Origin: DASVXQ01 sp046727955
Lineage (GTDB): Bacteria; Actinomycetota; CALGFH01
Length of the DNA stretch: 18,256 nt
Reading direction: 5' to 3'
NCBI GenBank assembly: GCA_046727955.1
Contig: JBKPDO010000254.1
Location: 1-18,256, forward strand
Below the pieces are notes generated by a model. The model saw nothing but the letters and a program-made list of their open reading frames with translations. It did no database searches and had not been told where the DNA came from. The position numbers were made by a program, and so were the translations under genes. Positions 5,236 through 12,625 of this stretch are shown here, piece by piece; within the stretch, counting starts at the first letter, position 1; each line of letters begins with the position of its first letter.

Positions 5236-7962
5236 GGCGGCCAGCGGCGGGGGGTCGGCGGCCGCGGCCTCGAGCCGCGCGGCGACCGGGGCGTAGAGCG
5301 CGTAGCCAGAGCTCGAGACTTGGTCGGCCATCGCGCGGGCGGCGTCGCGCGCGGCGGCGGCGTCACCGCGTGCCAGCGCGACCGCGCCGGCCAGGAACCG
5401 GCGGTCGAGCGCCACCTCCGGCCCGTGCTCGTCGCCCACGCCGTCGCGCAGCAGCGTCTCCGCCCGCTCGACCGACCCGTCGACCAGCTCGGCCAGGGCC
5501 AGGTGCACGGTGAGCAGGGCGCGGATGCGGGGGTCGGTCAGGCCTGGAAGGGCGAGCGCCTCGTGCAGCGTGGCCCGCGCGCGACCGGTATCGCCGGCCG
5601 TCAGCGCGATGGCGGCGAGGGTCCCGAGGAGGTGGCCGCGGAGCCACTGCTCGCCGATGTCGGCGGTCTCGACCAGCGTCCGTTCCGAGAGCGCCTGTGC
5701 CTCGGCGACCCGGCCGAGCGAGAGCAGCGCCACCGCCTGGCTGTTCTCCGACGTGGCGAGGCCCTGAACGTCGCCGAGCCGCCGCTTGATGGCGCAGGCG
5801 TCGTCCAGCAGGGCAAGGGTGGCCTCGACGTCGCCGCGGACCCGCCGCACGTCCGCCAGGGCGTGCAGCACCCGCGCCACGCCATAGCTGTCCCCAACCG
5901 CCCGCATGTCGGCGAGCACCTCGGCGTAGACCTCGAGCGCCGCCTCCATCTGGCCCTGCTCGAAGCGGAGCGCGCCGATGTTGAACAGGCAGCGGTTGGC
6001 GAGCCCCTGCAGGTCCGCCTCTCTGGCGGCGGCGATGGCGCGGCGCAGGTGGTCGACGGCGGCCACATAGCGGCGTTGCAGGCGCGCGACGATGCCGAGC
6101 ACGGCGAGGGCGCGGGCGCGCACCTGGGCGGCGCTCTGGGGAGCCACCGCGCGAAGCGTCCCGGCGAGCTCGAGCGCCTGCTCACCGCGGTCCACGGCGT
6201 CGTCGTAGGCGGACAGCATCAGGTGCGCTCGGCACTCGGTGGCGGCGAGCTGGGCCAGCAGTAGCGTGTCGGAGGGGGCGAGCGCGGCGGTCGCCTCGCG
6301 GCACAGGGCGAGCGCCTCGGCCACCTGGGCCCGCTGCAGCAGGCTCTCCGCGAGCCGCCAGGCCACCTGCGCGTGCAGGGCTGGCGAGGCGCCAAGGGCG
6401 AGCGCCTGCCGGTAGGCGGTCTCGGCCTCGCCCGCCCGCACGGTGTTCACCAGCAGGTCACCCCGTGCCTGCAGGAGCTGGCGGACGAGATCGGAGCCCG
6501 CACCGGCACGCCGCGCGCGGCGCAGCAGGGCATCCGCGAGGTCAGCCGCCGGCAGCGCCTGGCCCGCCCGGACCAGCGCCCGGGTCTGGCCGGCCAGCAC
6601 CTCGGTGGCCTGGGCGACCTCGCCGGCCTGGCTGAAGTGCCAGGCGGCCTCGAGCGCGTCCTCGCGGACCAGCTCGTACCAGGTGGCGGCGACCCGGTGC
6701 AGCCGCCGGCGCCGCGCCACGTCGCCCACCAGCCGGGTATATACGTGGTCGCGGACCAGCGGATGGAGCTGCGCCTGGGCGGGATGGTCGATGAGCTGAT
6801 GGCGCTGCAGCTCGGCGAGATCGTCCAAGAGGTCGCAGGGGCCCTCGGAGGCCTGGTAGAGGTCGACCAGAGTCTCGTCGTGGAGGTCGACCGGCTGGCG
6901 GAAGACCGCCACCAGGGCGAGCAGCATGCTGGCCGATTCGCGCAGGTGGCGAAGGGTGGTGTCGAGCAGGTAGGCGGCGATCTCCGGCTGGGTCTCGAGG
7001 TGCTCGACCAGCCGGGCGGGCTCTGGCGCGGTGCGGAGCTGCGCGAGCGAGAGCCGCAGCAGCATCGGGCTGCCGCCGGTGCGGGCGATCAGCCGCTCAG
7101 CGAGCTCCGCCGGGAGCGGGCCGCCGAGCCGGTCGACCAGCGTGCGCGCCTCGGGCGGCTCGAGACCGCCGAGCCGGAGCACGGAAAGCCCTGGGAGGGG
7201 GAGCTGCTCGCGGCTGGTGAGCAGGAGGAGCGCGGGAGTGGCCTCGATCAGGTGGCCGAGCGCCCGCAGCACGGCCTGGTCGTCCCGGATGAGCTGAGCG
7301 CCGTCGAGGCAGACCAGCAGCGGGCGCGCCGCGATGGCCGCGCCGAAGCGCTCGAGCCGCGTCTCCACCGGTGGGGCCGGGCTCGGCTCCTCCACGCCGA
7401 GGGCGCGGCCGAGCCGGCTGAGCAGGGCGTCCATCGACGTGCTCACGCCAGCGCTGAGGGTGAGCCAGCAGACCGGCTCGGGTCGGTGCTCGCGCGCCAA
7501 GGCCGCCGCCAGCGTGGTCTTGCCCATCCCGGGAAGGCCGAGCACCGCGACGGCGCGGTCGCTGGCGACGCGCTCGCGCAGCTCGGCGAGCATGGCCGTG
7601 CGGGGCACGGCGTGGCGGGGCGGCGCGGGGATGGCGTCCAGCTCGGGCACGTCGGCGGGTCCGGTCGGCCCGGCGGGCGCGTGCCTCGCCGTGCTGCCGG
7701 AGGGCCGGGCCTCGCCGCGCGTCGCCGCGGCCAGTTCCAGGAAGCGAGCGGCGAGCGCCTGGTCGCCCTCGAGCCCGAGCGCGGGCACGAACACCGCCGC
7801 CAGCGTGATCGGGTCGGGCAGGCGCCGGTTCTGCTCCAGGCGGCAGATCTGCGCTTCGCTGTAGCCGACCGCGAGCCCCAGCTCGCGCTGGGTGAGGCGG
7901 GCACGCCGCCGCAGGTATTTGAGGGCGTGCCCGAAGGTCGGGAAGTCCACGCTCACCCCCAC
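5191..7962 (-). CDS. STAND-type transcriptional regulator: HTH, NB-ARC ATPase and TPR-like repeats
   Basis: A 923-aa cytosolic multidomain protein. Residues about 8-65 form an XRE/Cro-like helix-turn-helix (LTQRELGLAVGYSEAQICRLEQ). A Pro/Ala-rich linker follows. An NB-ARC/STAND NTPase has Walker A GLPGMGKTT at 142-150, a Walker B-like LLVCLDGA at 215-222, the LLLTSRE sensor at about 246-252, and a GGSPMLL motif at 296-302. From about residue 430 to the end lie alpha-helical repeats of TPR type (for example AYRQALALGASPALHAQVAWRLAESLLQ). Proteins of this layout are signal-responsive regulators that oligomerise on ATP; the ligand is unknown. The start is uncertain: GTG codons at 7962, 7956 and 7950 follow a G-rich stretch. 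It sits between the two nuo clusters, preceded by conserved motif copy 2, so it may control itself and nuoA2. That link is inference. Confidence 0.88.
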   Translation of the reverse strand: MGVSVDFPTFGHALKYLRRRARLTQRELGLAVGYSEAQICRLEQNRRLPDPITLAAVFVPALGLEGDQALAARFLELAAATRGEARPSGSTARHAPAGPTGPADVPELDAIPAPPRHAVPRTAMLAELRERVASDRAVAVLGLPGMGKTTLAAALAREHRPEPVCWLTLSAGVSTSMDALLSRLGRALGVEEPSPAPPVETRLERFGAAIAARPLLVCLDGAQLIRDDQAVLRALGHLIEATPALLLLTSREQLPLPGLSVLRLGGLEPPEARTLVDRLGGPLPAELAERLIARTGGSPMLLRLSLAQLRTAPEPARLVEHLETQPEIAAYLLDTTLRHLRESASMLLALVAVFRQPVDLHDETLVDLYQASEGPCDLLDDLAELQRHQLIDHPAQAQLHPLVRDHVYTRLVGDVARRRRLHRVAATWYELVREDALEAAWHFSQAGEVAQATEVLAGQTRALVRAGQALPAADLADALLRRARRAGAGSDLVRQLLQARGDLLVNTVRAGEAETAYRQALALGASPALHAQVAWRLAESLLQRAQVAEALALCREATAALAPSDTLLLAQLAATECRAHLMLSAYDDAVDRGEQALELAGTLRAVAPQSAAQVRARALAVLGIVARLQRRYVAAVDHLRRAIAAAREADLQGLANRCLFNIGALRFEQGQMEAALEVYAEVLADMRAVGDSYGVARVLHALADVRRVRGDVEATLALLDDACAIKRRLGDVQGLATSENSQAVALLSLGRVAEAQALSERTLVETADIGEQWLRGHLLGTLAAIALTAGDTGRARATLHEALALPGLTDPRIRALLTVHLALAELVDGSVERAETLLRDGVGDEHGPEVALDRRFLAGAVALARGDAAAARDAARAMADQVSSSGYALYAPVAARLEAAAADPPPLAALPRLLWVVGEGAPG

Positions 7963-7988
7963 CCCCTACGCCCCACCTCTCGTCCCCA

Positions 7989-8034
7989 GTTGGCAAGAAA
8001 TGTCAAAGCCGGCAAGCGCTGCTCTGGTATCACC
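7989..8034. promoter_or_regulatory. Conserved two-block motif, copy 2 (upstream of the STAND regulator)
   Basis: GTTGGCAAGAAATGTCA at 7989-8005 and TATCACC at 8028-8034 repeat the arrangement at 4674-4719 with identical spacing. The motif ends 26 bases upstream of the regulator's first candidate GTG. On the minus strand it contains TTGACA (complement of 8001-8006), a perfect -35 hexamer, but no good -10 lies 16-18 bases further on. It may therefore overlap the regulator's promoter, or be its autoregulatory operator. No plus-strand gene follows this copy, which argues against its being only a plus-strand promoter. Confidence 0.6.
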
Positions 8035-8095
8035 TTGCACGAGGCTCGATGCTGACCACAAGTCGGACGCAAAGGACGAACGTACGAGCTGACCA

Positions 8096-8115
8096 TCGGC
8101 AGCCGTCGCTGCCGA
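8096..8115 (-). terminator. First hairpin of a tandem pair after the polyprenyl synthase operon
   Basis: TCGGCAGC (8096-8103) and GCTGCCGA (8108-8115) are a perfect 8-bp inverted repeat with a 4-base loop. It lies just beyond the larger hairpin at 8119-8153 in the direction of minus-strand transcription. There is no T-run. Tandem GC-rich hairpins without a U-tract are common at actinobacterial operon ends, so a back-up terminator is plausible. Confidence 0.45.
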
Positions 8116-8118
8116 CAC

Positions 8119-8153
8119 ACGGGACCTGGCTGGCGGGGGGAGCCAGGTCCCGT
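8119..8153 (-). terminator. Strong hairpin terminator after the nuo-polyprenyl synthase operon
   Basis: ACGGGACCTGGCT (8119-8131) and AGCCAGGTCCCGT (8141-8153) form a perfect 13-bp inverted repeat around a 9-base G-rich loop, 29 bases past the stop of the polyprenyl synthase gene. It has no U-tract on the minus strand, so it would be the actinobacterial hairpin-only type. No gene on the plus strand ends here, so it most likely ends the minus-strand nuo operon. Confidence 0.7.
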
Positions 8154-8182
8154 CAAATTACAGGGACAAGGCGCTTCGCGGC

Positions 8183-9175
8183 TCAGACCTGGCGGTCGAA
8201 GACCTGGTCGGCGATGGCTTCGAGGGCGAGGCGGGGGGTGCCGCGGGGCAGCGCGGCGAGAGCCGACTTGGCGCGGTCGACCTCGGCCTGTGCGACCGCG
8301 CGGGCCTCGGCCAGGGCGGGAGACCGGCGCAGCAGGGCGAGCGCTTCGGCGATCGCCTCGTCGCTCCGCTCCGCCTCCAGGATGCGCACCAGCCGCTCCG
8401 CCGGCGGCCCCCCACGCCGCAGCAGGTACAGCACCGGCAGCGTGCGGACGCCGGCGCGCAGGTCGGTGCCGGGCTCCTTGCCGGCGACGGCGGTCTCGGT
8501 GGTGATGTCGAGCAGGTCGTCGCCGAGCTGAAAGGCGACCCCAACGTGCTCGCCGTACTCTGTCAGCGCCTCCACCAGATCGATCGACGCGCCGGCGAGC
8601 CAGGCGCCGAGCCGGCAGGCGGCCGCGATCAGCGCCCCCGTCTTGTCCCGCAGCACGCTGAGATAGTGCTCGACCGGGTCCTCCCCCGGCAGCGCACCGC
8701 GGACCTCGCGGATCTCGCCCTGCACCAGCCGGCCGATCGCTCTGGCGAGCACCCGGGTGGGCTCGGCGCCCAGGTCCGCCGTCACCTCGGAGGCCCTGGC
8801 GAACAGGTAGTCGCCGGTGAGAATCGCGACCTTGTTGTCGTAGCGGGCGTTGGCCGAGCGCGCCCCGCGCCGCACCTGGGCCTCGTCCATGACGTCGTCG
8901 TGGTAGAGGGTCGACAGGTGCGTCAGCTCGATCGCCACCGACGCGCCGATCAGGCGCGGCTCCTCGGCGTCGCCGAGGTGGCCGCAGATCAGCACCAGCG
9001 TGGGCCGGAAGCGCTTGCCGCCGGCGCGGACGAGGTAGCCGGCCGCCTCCTGGACGAACGGGTCGGCGCTGGCGACCGCCTCGGCCAGCGCGGCCTCGAC
9101 ACGCTCCAGTCCGGCCTGGACGCTGGCCTGCAGGGCGGCCAGTTCACCGTCGAGCGATCGTGCTGGTAGCACCAC
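8183..9175 (-). CDS. Long-chain polyprenyl diphosphate synthase (menaquinone side-chain type)
   Basis: A 330-aa trans-isoprenyl diphosphate synthase. It has GKRFRP at residues 53-58 for IPP binding, the first aspartate-rich motif DDVMD at 93-97, the KTG motif at 178-180 and the second aspartate motif DDLLD at 219-223. All are needed for Mg-dependent chain elongation from an allylic diphosphate and IPP. The residue five before the first DDxxD is Ser, not a bulky aromatic, which suggests a long product such as C35-C50. The start is GTG 9175, overlapping the nuoN TAG by one base, with AAGGA ten bases upstream. A second GTG at 9172 is possible. The same neighbour follows nuoN in several Actinobacteria. 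It likely provides the menaquinone tail, so quinone supply is co-transcribed with complex I. Chain length cannot be read from sequence. Confidence 0.93.
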   Translation of the reverse strand: MVLPARSLDGELAALQASVQAGLERVEAALAEAVASADPFVQEAAGYLVRAGGKRFRPTLVLICGHLGDAEEPRLIGASVAIELTHLSTLYHDDVMDEAQVRRGARSANARYDNKVAILTGDYLFARASEVTADLGAEPTRVLARAIGRLVQGEIREVRGALPGEDPVEHYLSVLRDKTGALIAAACRLGAWLAGASIDLVEALTEYGEHVGVAFQLGDDLLDITTETAVAGKEPGTDLRAGVRTLPVLYLLRRGGPPAERLVRILEAERSDEAIAEALALLRRSPALAEARAVAQAEVDRAKSALAALPRGTPRLALEAIADQVFDRQV

Positions 9176-10884
9176 TAACCGAGGATCCTTCCTGCCGTCT
9201 GCGCCGCGGTCACCAGTGCCTGCGGAGCGAGACCGATCGCCACGGTGAGCACGGCGGCCACGCCGAGCGCCACGTCCAGCGCGACCCGCGGCCGCCCCCC
9301 CTCCCGATCCACCGGGGCCCGACCCACCGGGGCACCCCCTCGGGGTTCCCCGGACCCCTCCGGCCCTTGGGGTTCCCCGGACCCCTCCCGATCCACCGGG
9401 GCACCCCCTTGGGGTTCCCCGGACCCCTCCGGCCCCTCGCGCGTCGCCGGCTCCTGCAGGTACGTGACCATGATGACGCGCAGATAGAAAAAGGCGGAGA
9501 TCACCGAGCTGATCACGCCGATCACCACCAGCCAGGTGAGCCCGGCGTTGATGCCTGCCTGGAAGACGTAGTACTTGGCCCAGAACCCCGACAGCGGCGG
9601 GATGCCCGCGAGCGCGAACATGAACACCGCGAGGAGCGCGGCCGGCCAGGGGTGGCGCCGCCCGAACCCGCGGAGATCGTCCAGCGAGGTGCCTTCCGGC
9701 GCCTCCACGACGCCACCGTTCGGCGGGGCGATGTCGCCCGCCCCCCCGGCGATGGCCGGGACCGCGACCCTGGCAACCGCGGCCTGCCGTGGCACTCCGG
9801 AGGCGTACTGCACCACCATGAACGAGCCCATCACCATGAAGGCGTAGGCGAGCAGGTAGAACATCGACGCCGCGATGCCTTCCGGGTTGGTCGGCGCGGC
9901 GGCCAGGCCGATCAGCAGGTAGCCGGCGTGCGAGATGGACGAGTACGCGAGCATGCGCTTGACGTCGTTCTGCACGATCGCCAGCACCGACCCGCCCAGC
10001 ATGGTGACCACGGCGACGCCGGCGATCACCGGCCGCCAGTCGAGCACCAGCCCGCCGAGCGCGCCGGCGAACACCCGCAGGAAGACGGCGAAGCCGGCGG
10101 TCTTGGTGCCGGCGGCCATGAACGCCGTGACCGGCGTTGGCGCTCCCTGGTAGACGTCCGGGGTCCACATGTGGAACGGCACCGCGGCGACCTTGAAGCA
10201 GAAGCCGACCGCCAGCAAGGCCACGCCGGCGAGCAGCAGGGCCATGGGCATATCGGGACGGACCGTCGCGCGGGCGATCGAGGCCAGGTTGGTGGTCCGG
10301 GTCGCTCCGTAGCACAGGGCGATGCCGTACAGCAGGAAGGTGGAGGAGAAGGCGCCGAGCAGGAAGTACTTCATGGACGCCTCCTGCGCGGAGGCGCGGC
10401 GGTTGGCTCCGGCCATGATGTACAGCGAGAGCGACAGGATCTCCAGCGAGATGAACACCACCAGCAGGTCCGAGGCGGCCGCCAGCAGCACCATCCCGGT
10501 GAGCGCGAACAGCAGCAGAGGGAACACCTCAGGCGGCCCCACCCGGTCGTCCCCCTCGTCCGCCGCCGCCATCAGCGCGACGAGCGCGCCCACCGCCAGC
10601 AGGATCACCCGCGCGTAGCGGGTGATGCCGTCCAGCGAGACGGCGCCCCCGAAGGCCACCGCCGACAGATCCCAGTTCCACGCCACCAGGCCGGCGGCGA
10701 CAGCCAGGCCGGCGAGGGTCAGGGAGGCGAGCAGGCTCCGGCGCGCGTTCGGCCAGAACGCGACGACCATGAGCAGGACGGCCCCGGCACTGGCCAGGGC
10801 CAGCTCGGGCGCGATCGCGCGCCAGGCGATCTGCGGCGCCGGCAGCGGCGGCAGCGGCGCGGCGGTCTGGGCCAGCAGGTGCAC
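9175..10884 (-). CDS. nuoN: NADH-quinone oxidoreductase subunit N (NuoN)
   Basis: A 569-aa antiporter-like proton-pumping membrane subunit of complex I with about 14 hydrophobic segments. Family motifs include FISLEILSLSLYIMAG (key Glu), FCFKVAAVPFHMWTPDVYQ (key Lys) and GAPTPVTAFMAAGTKTAGF. I chose GTG 10884 because GGAGGAG lies just upstream; ATG 10896, four codons earlier, has only a stable hairpin before it and no ribosome-binding site. Two insertions stand out. One is a Gly/Pro-rich stretch of about 30 residues around VPAIAGGAGDIAPPNGG, between late helices. The other is a repeat-encoded segment of about 45 residues (EGSGEPQG, GAPVD units) in the loop before the last membrane helix. The reading frame is intact across both. 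It ends at TAG 9177-9175, overlapping the polyprenyl synthase start. Confidence 0.95.
   Translation of the reverse strand: MHLLAQTAAPLPPLPAPQIAWRAIAPELALASAGAVLLMVVAFWPNARRSLLASLTLAGLAVAAGLVAWNWDLSAVAFGGAVSLDGITRYARVILLAVGALVALMAAADEGDDRVGPPEVFPLLLFALTGMVLLAAASDLLVVFISLEILSLSLYIMAGANRRASAQEASMKYFLLGAFSSTFLLYGIALCYGATRTTNLASIARATVRPDMPMALLLAGVALLAVGFCFKVAAVPFHMWTPDVYQGAPTPVTAFMAAGTKTAGFAVFLRVFAGALGGLVLDWRPVIAGVAVVTMLGGSVLAIVQNDVKRMLAYSSISHAGYLLIGLAAAPTNPEGIAASMFYLLAYAFMVMGSFMVVQYASGVPRQAAVARVAVPAIAGGAGDIAPPNGGVVEAPEGTSLDDLRGFGRRHPWPAALLAVFMFALAGIPPLSGFWAKYYVFQAGINAGLTWLVVIGVISSVISAFFYLRVIMVTYLQEPATREGPEGSGEPQGGAPVDREGSGEPQGPEGSGEPRGGAPVGRAPVDREGGRPRVALDVALGVAAVLTVAIGLAPQALVTAAQTAGRILG
9306..9432. 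repeat. In-frame palindromic repeat array inside nuoN
   Basis: Three copies of the core GGGGTTCCCCGGACCCC begin at 9342, 9369 and 9411. The first two are 27 bases apart and the third a further 42 (27 plus 15). CACCGGGG units precede the first and third. All spacings are multiples of three, so nuoN stays open, encoding EGSGEPQG and GAPVD-like units. The core and its flank can fold on themselves: CCGGGG pairs with CCCCGG around an inner CCCC/GGGG stem. Confidence 0.9.
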
Positions 10885-10899
10885 GGGCTCCTCCATCGA

Positions 10900-10921
10900 G
10901 CCCGGGGCCGGTGCCCCGGGC
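10900..10921 (-). other. GC-rich hairpin between nuoM and nuoN
   Basis: GCCCGGGGC (10900-10908) and GCCCCGGGC (10913-10921) are a perfect 9-bp inverted repeat with a 4-base loop. It starts two bases after the nuoM stop codon and ends just upstream of nuoN. It could attenuate or process the transcript, or protect the upstream mRNA 3' end. It would also block ribosome access to ATG 10896, which supports the GTG 10884 start for nuoN. Confidence 0.55.
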
Positions 10922-10923
10922 GG

Positions 10924-12489
10924 TCACGGTTGCGGTCGGGTGGTTTCCTCCAGGGCGCTGCCGGACCCCGATCCACCGGGGAGCCCCCTTGAGGTTCCCC
11001 GGACCCCTCCGGCGCCGGCAGCCTGGGTGGTGATCTGGACGACCCGCTGTGCGGCCGGCTCGATGCGGTCGAGCAGCGGGCGCGGGAAGATGCCGAGTGC
11101 GATGATCGCGGCCAGCAGCGGCACCACGATCGCCCACTCGCGCCCGTCGAGGTCGCCGATGGCGCGGTTCTCCTCCCGGGTCAGCCTGCCCTGCCACATG
11201 CGCTGGTAAGCCCAGAGCATATAGACCGCGCCCAATATCACCCCCAGCGCGCCAACCACCGCGTAGGCGCGGTGCGTCAAGAAGGCGCCGATCAGGGTAA
11301 GGAACTCGCCGACGAAGCCGACCAGGCCGGGCAGGGCCACCGCCGCCAGGGTGATGACCAGCGTCACCCCGGCCATGCGGGGGACCACCTGCTGCAGGCC
11401 GCCGAGCTCGGCCATCTCGGAGGTGCCGCGGCGCTCCTGGAGCATGCCGGTGACGAAGAACAGGCCGCCGATGATCAGGCCGTGGGCGACCATGTAGAAC
11501 ACGCCACCCTGGAGACCCTGCACGGTGAAGGCGAAGATGCCGAGGACGATGAAGCCGAGGTGGGACACTGAGGAGTAGGCGACCAGTCGCTTGAAGTCCC
11601 GCTGGCCGGTGGCAACCAGCGCGCCGTACAGGATGCTGACCACTGCCAGGGTCAGCAGCAGCGGCTGGAACCAGTGGGCGGCGTCCGGGAACAGCGGCAG
11701 CGAGAACCGCAGGAAGCCATAGACCCCCATCTTCGACATGACTCCGGCCAGCAGCACGGTCGTGGTGGTCGGGGCCTGCACGTAGGTGTCGGGCAGCCAG
11801 CTGTGGAACGGGACCAGCGGCGTCTTTATCGCGAACGCCGCGAAGAAGGCGAGGAACAGCCAGCGCTGTGTCACCGAGTTCTTCGACAGGTCGCGCAGCG
11901 CCTCGTAGTCGAAGCTGAACGAGCCGGTCGCCTTGGAGTGCAGGTAGGCGAGGCTCACGATGCCGACCAGCATGAGCAGTCCGCCGAGCAGGGTGTAGAT
12001 GAAGAACTTGACCGCGGCGGCGATGCGCCTGGGGCCACCCCAGACCCCCACCAGGAAGTAGCTCGGGACCAGCACCGCCTCCCAGAAGATGTAGAACAGG
12101 AAAAGGTCGAGGGAGACGAAGACCCCAAGCAGGGCGGACTCGAGCACCAGCAGCAGCGCCAGGTAGCTTCGCTGACGGTCCCGCATGCGCCACGAGCCGG
12201 CGACCGCGAGCGGCCCCAGCACGCTCGTGAGCAGCACGAGCGGCAGGCTCACGCCGTCGACCCCGAGCCGGAACCGCACCCCGAGCGAGCGCACCCAGTT
12301 CGCGGTCACCCCGAGCTGGAAGCCCTGCCGGCCGACCTCGAACGAGAGCGCGAGCGCGACCGCTAGCCCGAAGGTCGCCAGGCTGAACGCCAGCGCCAGC
12401 CAGCGGGCGACGCCGCTCTGGCCGCGCGGGACCGCAAGCAGGACCAGGGCCCCAGCCAAGGGAACGAAGACGGTGAAGATCAGGAGCAC
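10924..12489 (-). CDS. nuoM: NADH-quinone oxidoreductase subunit M (NuoM)
   Basis: A 521-aa antiporter-like proton-pumping subunit of complex I with about 14 membrane segments. Motifs include FYIFWEAVLVPSYFLVGVWG (key Glu), AIKTPLVPFHSWLPDTYVQ (key Lys), then APTTTTVLLAGVMSKMGVYG and VAHGLIIGGLFFVTGML. The start is GTG 12489, behind AAAGGAGAG with about nine bases of spacing. The frame is open further upstream, but the N-terminus from VLLIFTVFVPLAGALVLL matches the family. The last 30 or so residues (GGVRGTSRGLPGGSGSG, then ALEETTRPQP) come from the palindromic repeat, read in another frame than in nuoN and nuoG. This is an extension beyond the normal end. Confidence 0.96.
   Translation of the reverse strand: MLLIFTVFVPLAGALVLLAVPRGQSGVARWLALAFSLATFGLAVALALSFEVGRQGFQLGVTANWVRSLGVRFRLGVDGVSLPLVLLTSVLGPLAVAGSWRMRDRQRSYLALLLVLESALLGVFVSLDLFLFYIFWEAVLVPSYFLVGVWGGPRRIAAAVKFFIYTLLGGLLMLVGIVSLAYLHSKATGSFSFDYEALRDLSKNSVTQRWLFLAFFAAFAIKTPLVPFHSWLPDTYVQAPTTTTVLLAGVMSKMGVYGFLRFSLPLFPDAAHWFQPLLLTLAVVSILYGALVATGQRDFKRLVAYSSVSHLGFIVLGIFAFTVQGLQGGVFYMVAHGLIIGGLFFVTGMLQERRGTSEMAELGGLQQVVPRMAGVTLVITLAAVALPGLVGFVGEFLTLIGAFLTHRAYAVVGALGVILGAVYMLWAYQRMWQGRLTREENRAIGDLDGREWAIVVPLLAAIIALGIFPRPLLDRIEPAAQRVVQITTQAAGAGGVRGTSRGLPGGSGSGSALEETTRPQP
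10962..11012. repeat. Palindromic repeat copy at the 3' end of nuoM
   Basis: This is a single copy: GATCCACCGGGG at 10970-10981, then a variant core GAGGTTCCCCGGACCCC plus TCCGG at 10991-11012. A partial GGACCCC at 10963-10969 lies ahead of it. On the coding strand it specifies GGVRGTSRGLPGG, a different frame from the PEGSGEPQG reading in nuoN and nuoG. Confidence 0.85.
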
Positions 12490-12542
12490 AGGGCAGCGCT
12501 CTCCTTTCGCGAGAAGCCTACCAACCGCGGTTCTCGGTCCAT

Positions 12543-12566
12543 GTGGGGGGAGCTCGCTCCCCCCAC
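12543..12566 (-). other. Perfect hairpin in the nuoL/nuoM gap
   Basis: GTGGGGGGAGC (12543-12553) and GCTCCCCCCAC (12556-12566) are an 11-bp perfect inverted repeat around two bases. It lies in the 136-base gap between the nuoL stop (12626) and the nuoM start (12489). It has no T-run. As the nuo operon must continue, it is more likely a partial attenuator or RNA processing/stability element than a full terminator. The rest of the gap contains the nuoM ribosome-binding site and nothing else I can support. Confidence 0.6.
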
Positions 12567-12625
12567 GGCCCCCCAAGAGCGCCTGTGCCATGGTCGCCGT
12601 GAGATGGGTCGCTTGGCGTTCATCG

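Noticed and set aside
8048..8182. Plus-strand gene driven by motif copy 2
   Set aside because: No ribosome-binding site with a start codon and no recognisable protein; the frame runs antisense into the polyprenyl synthase gene across two hairpins.
8183..10315. A 710-aa fusion upstream of the polyprenyl synthase
   Set aside because: The upstream part is nuoN read in the wrong frame, without similarity to anything; the enzyme is complete from GTG 9175.
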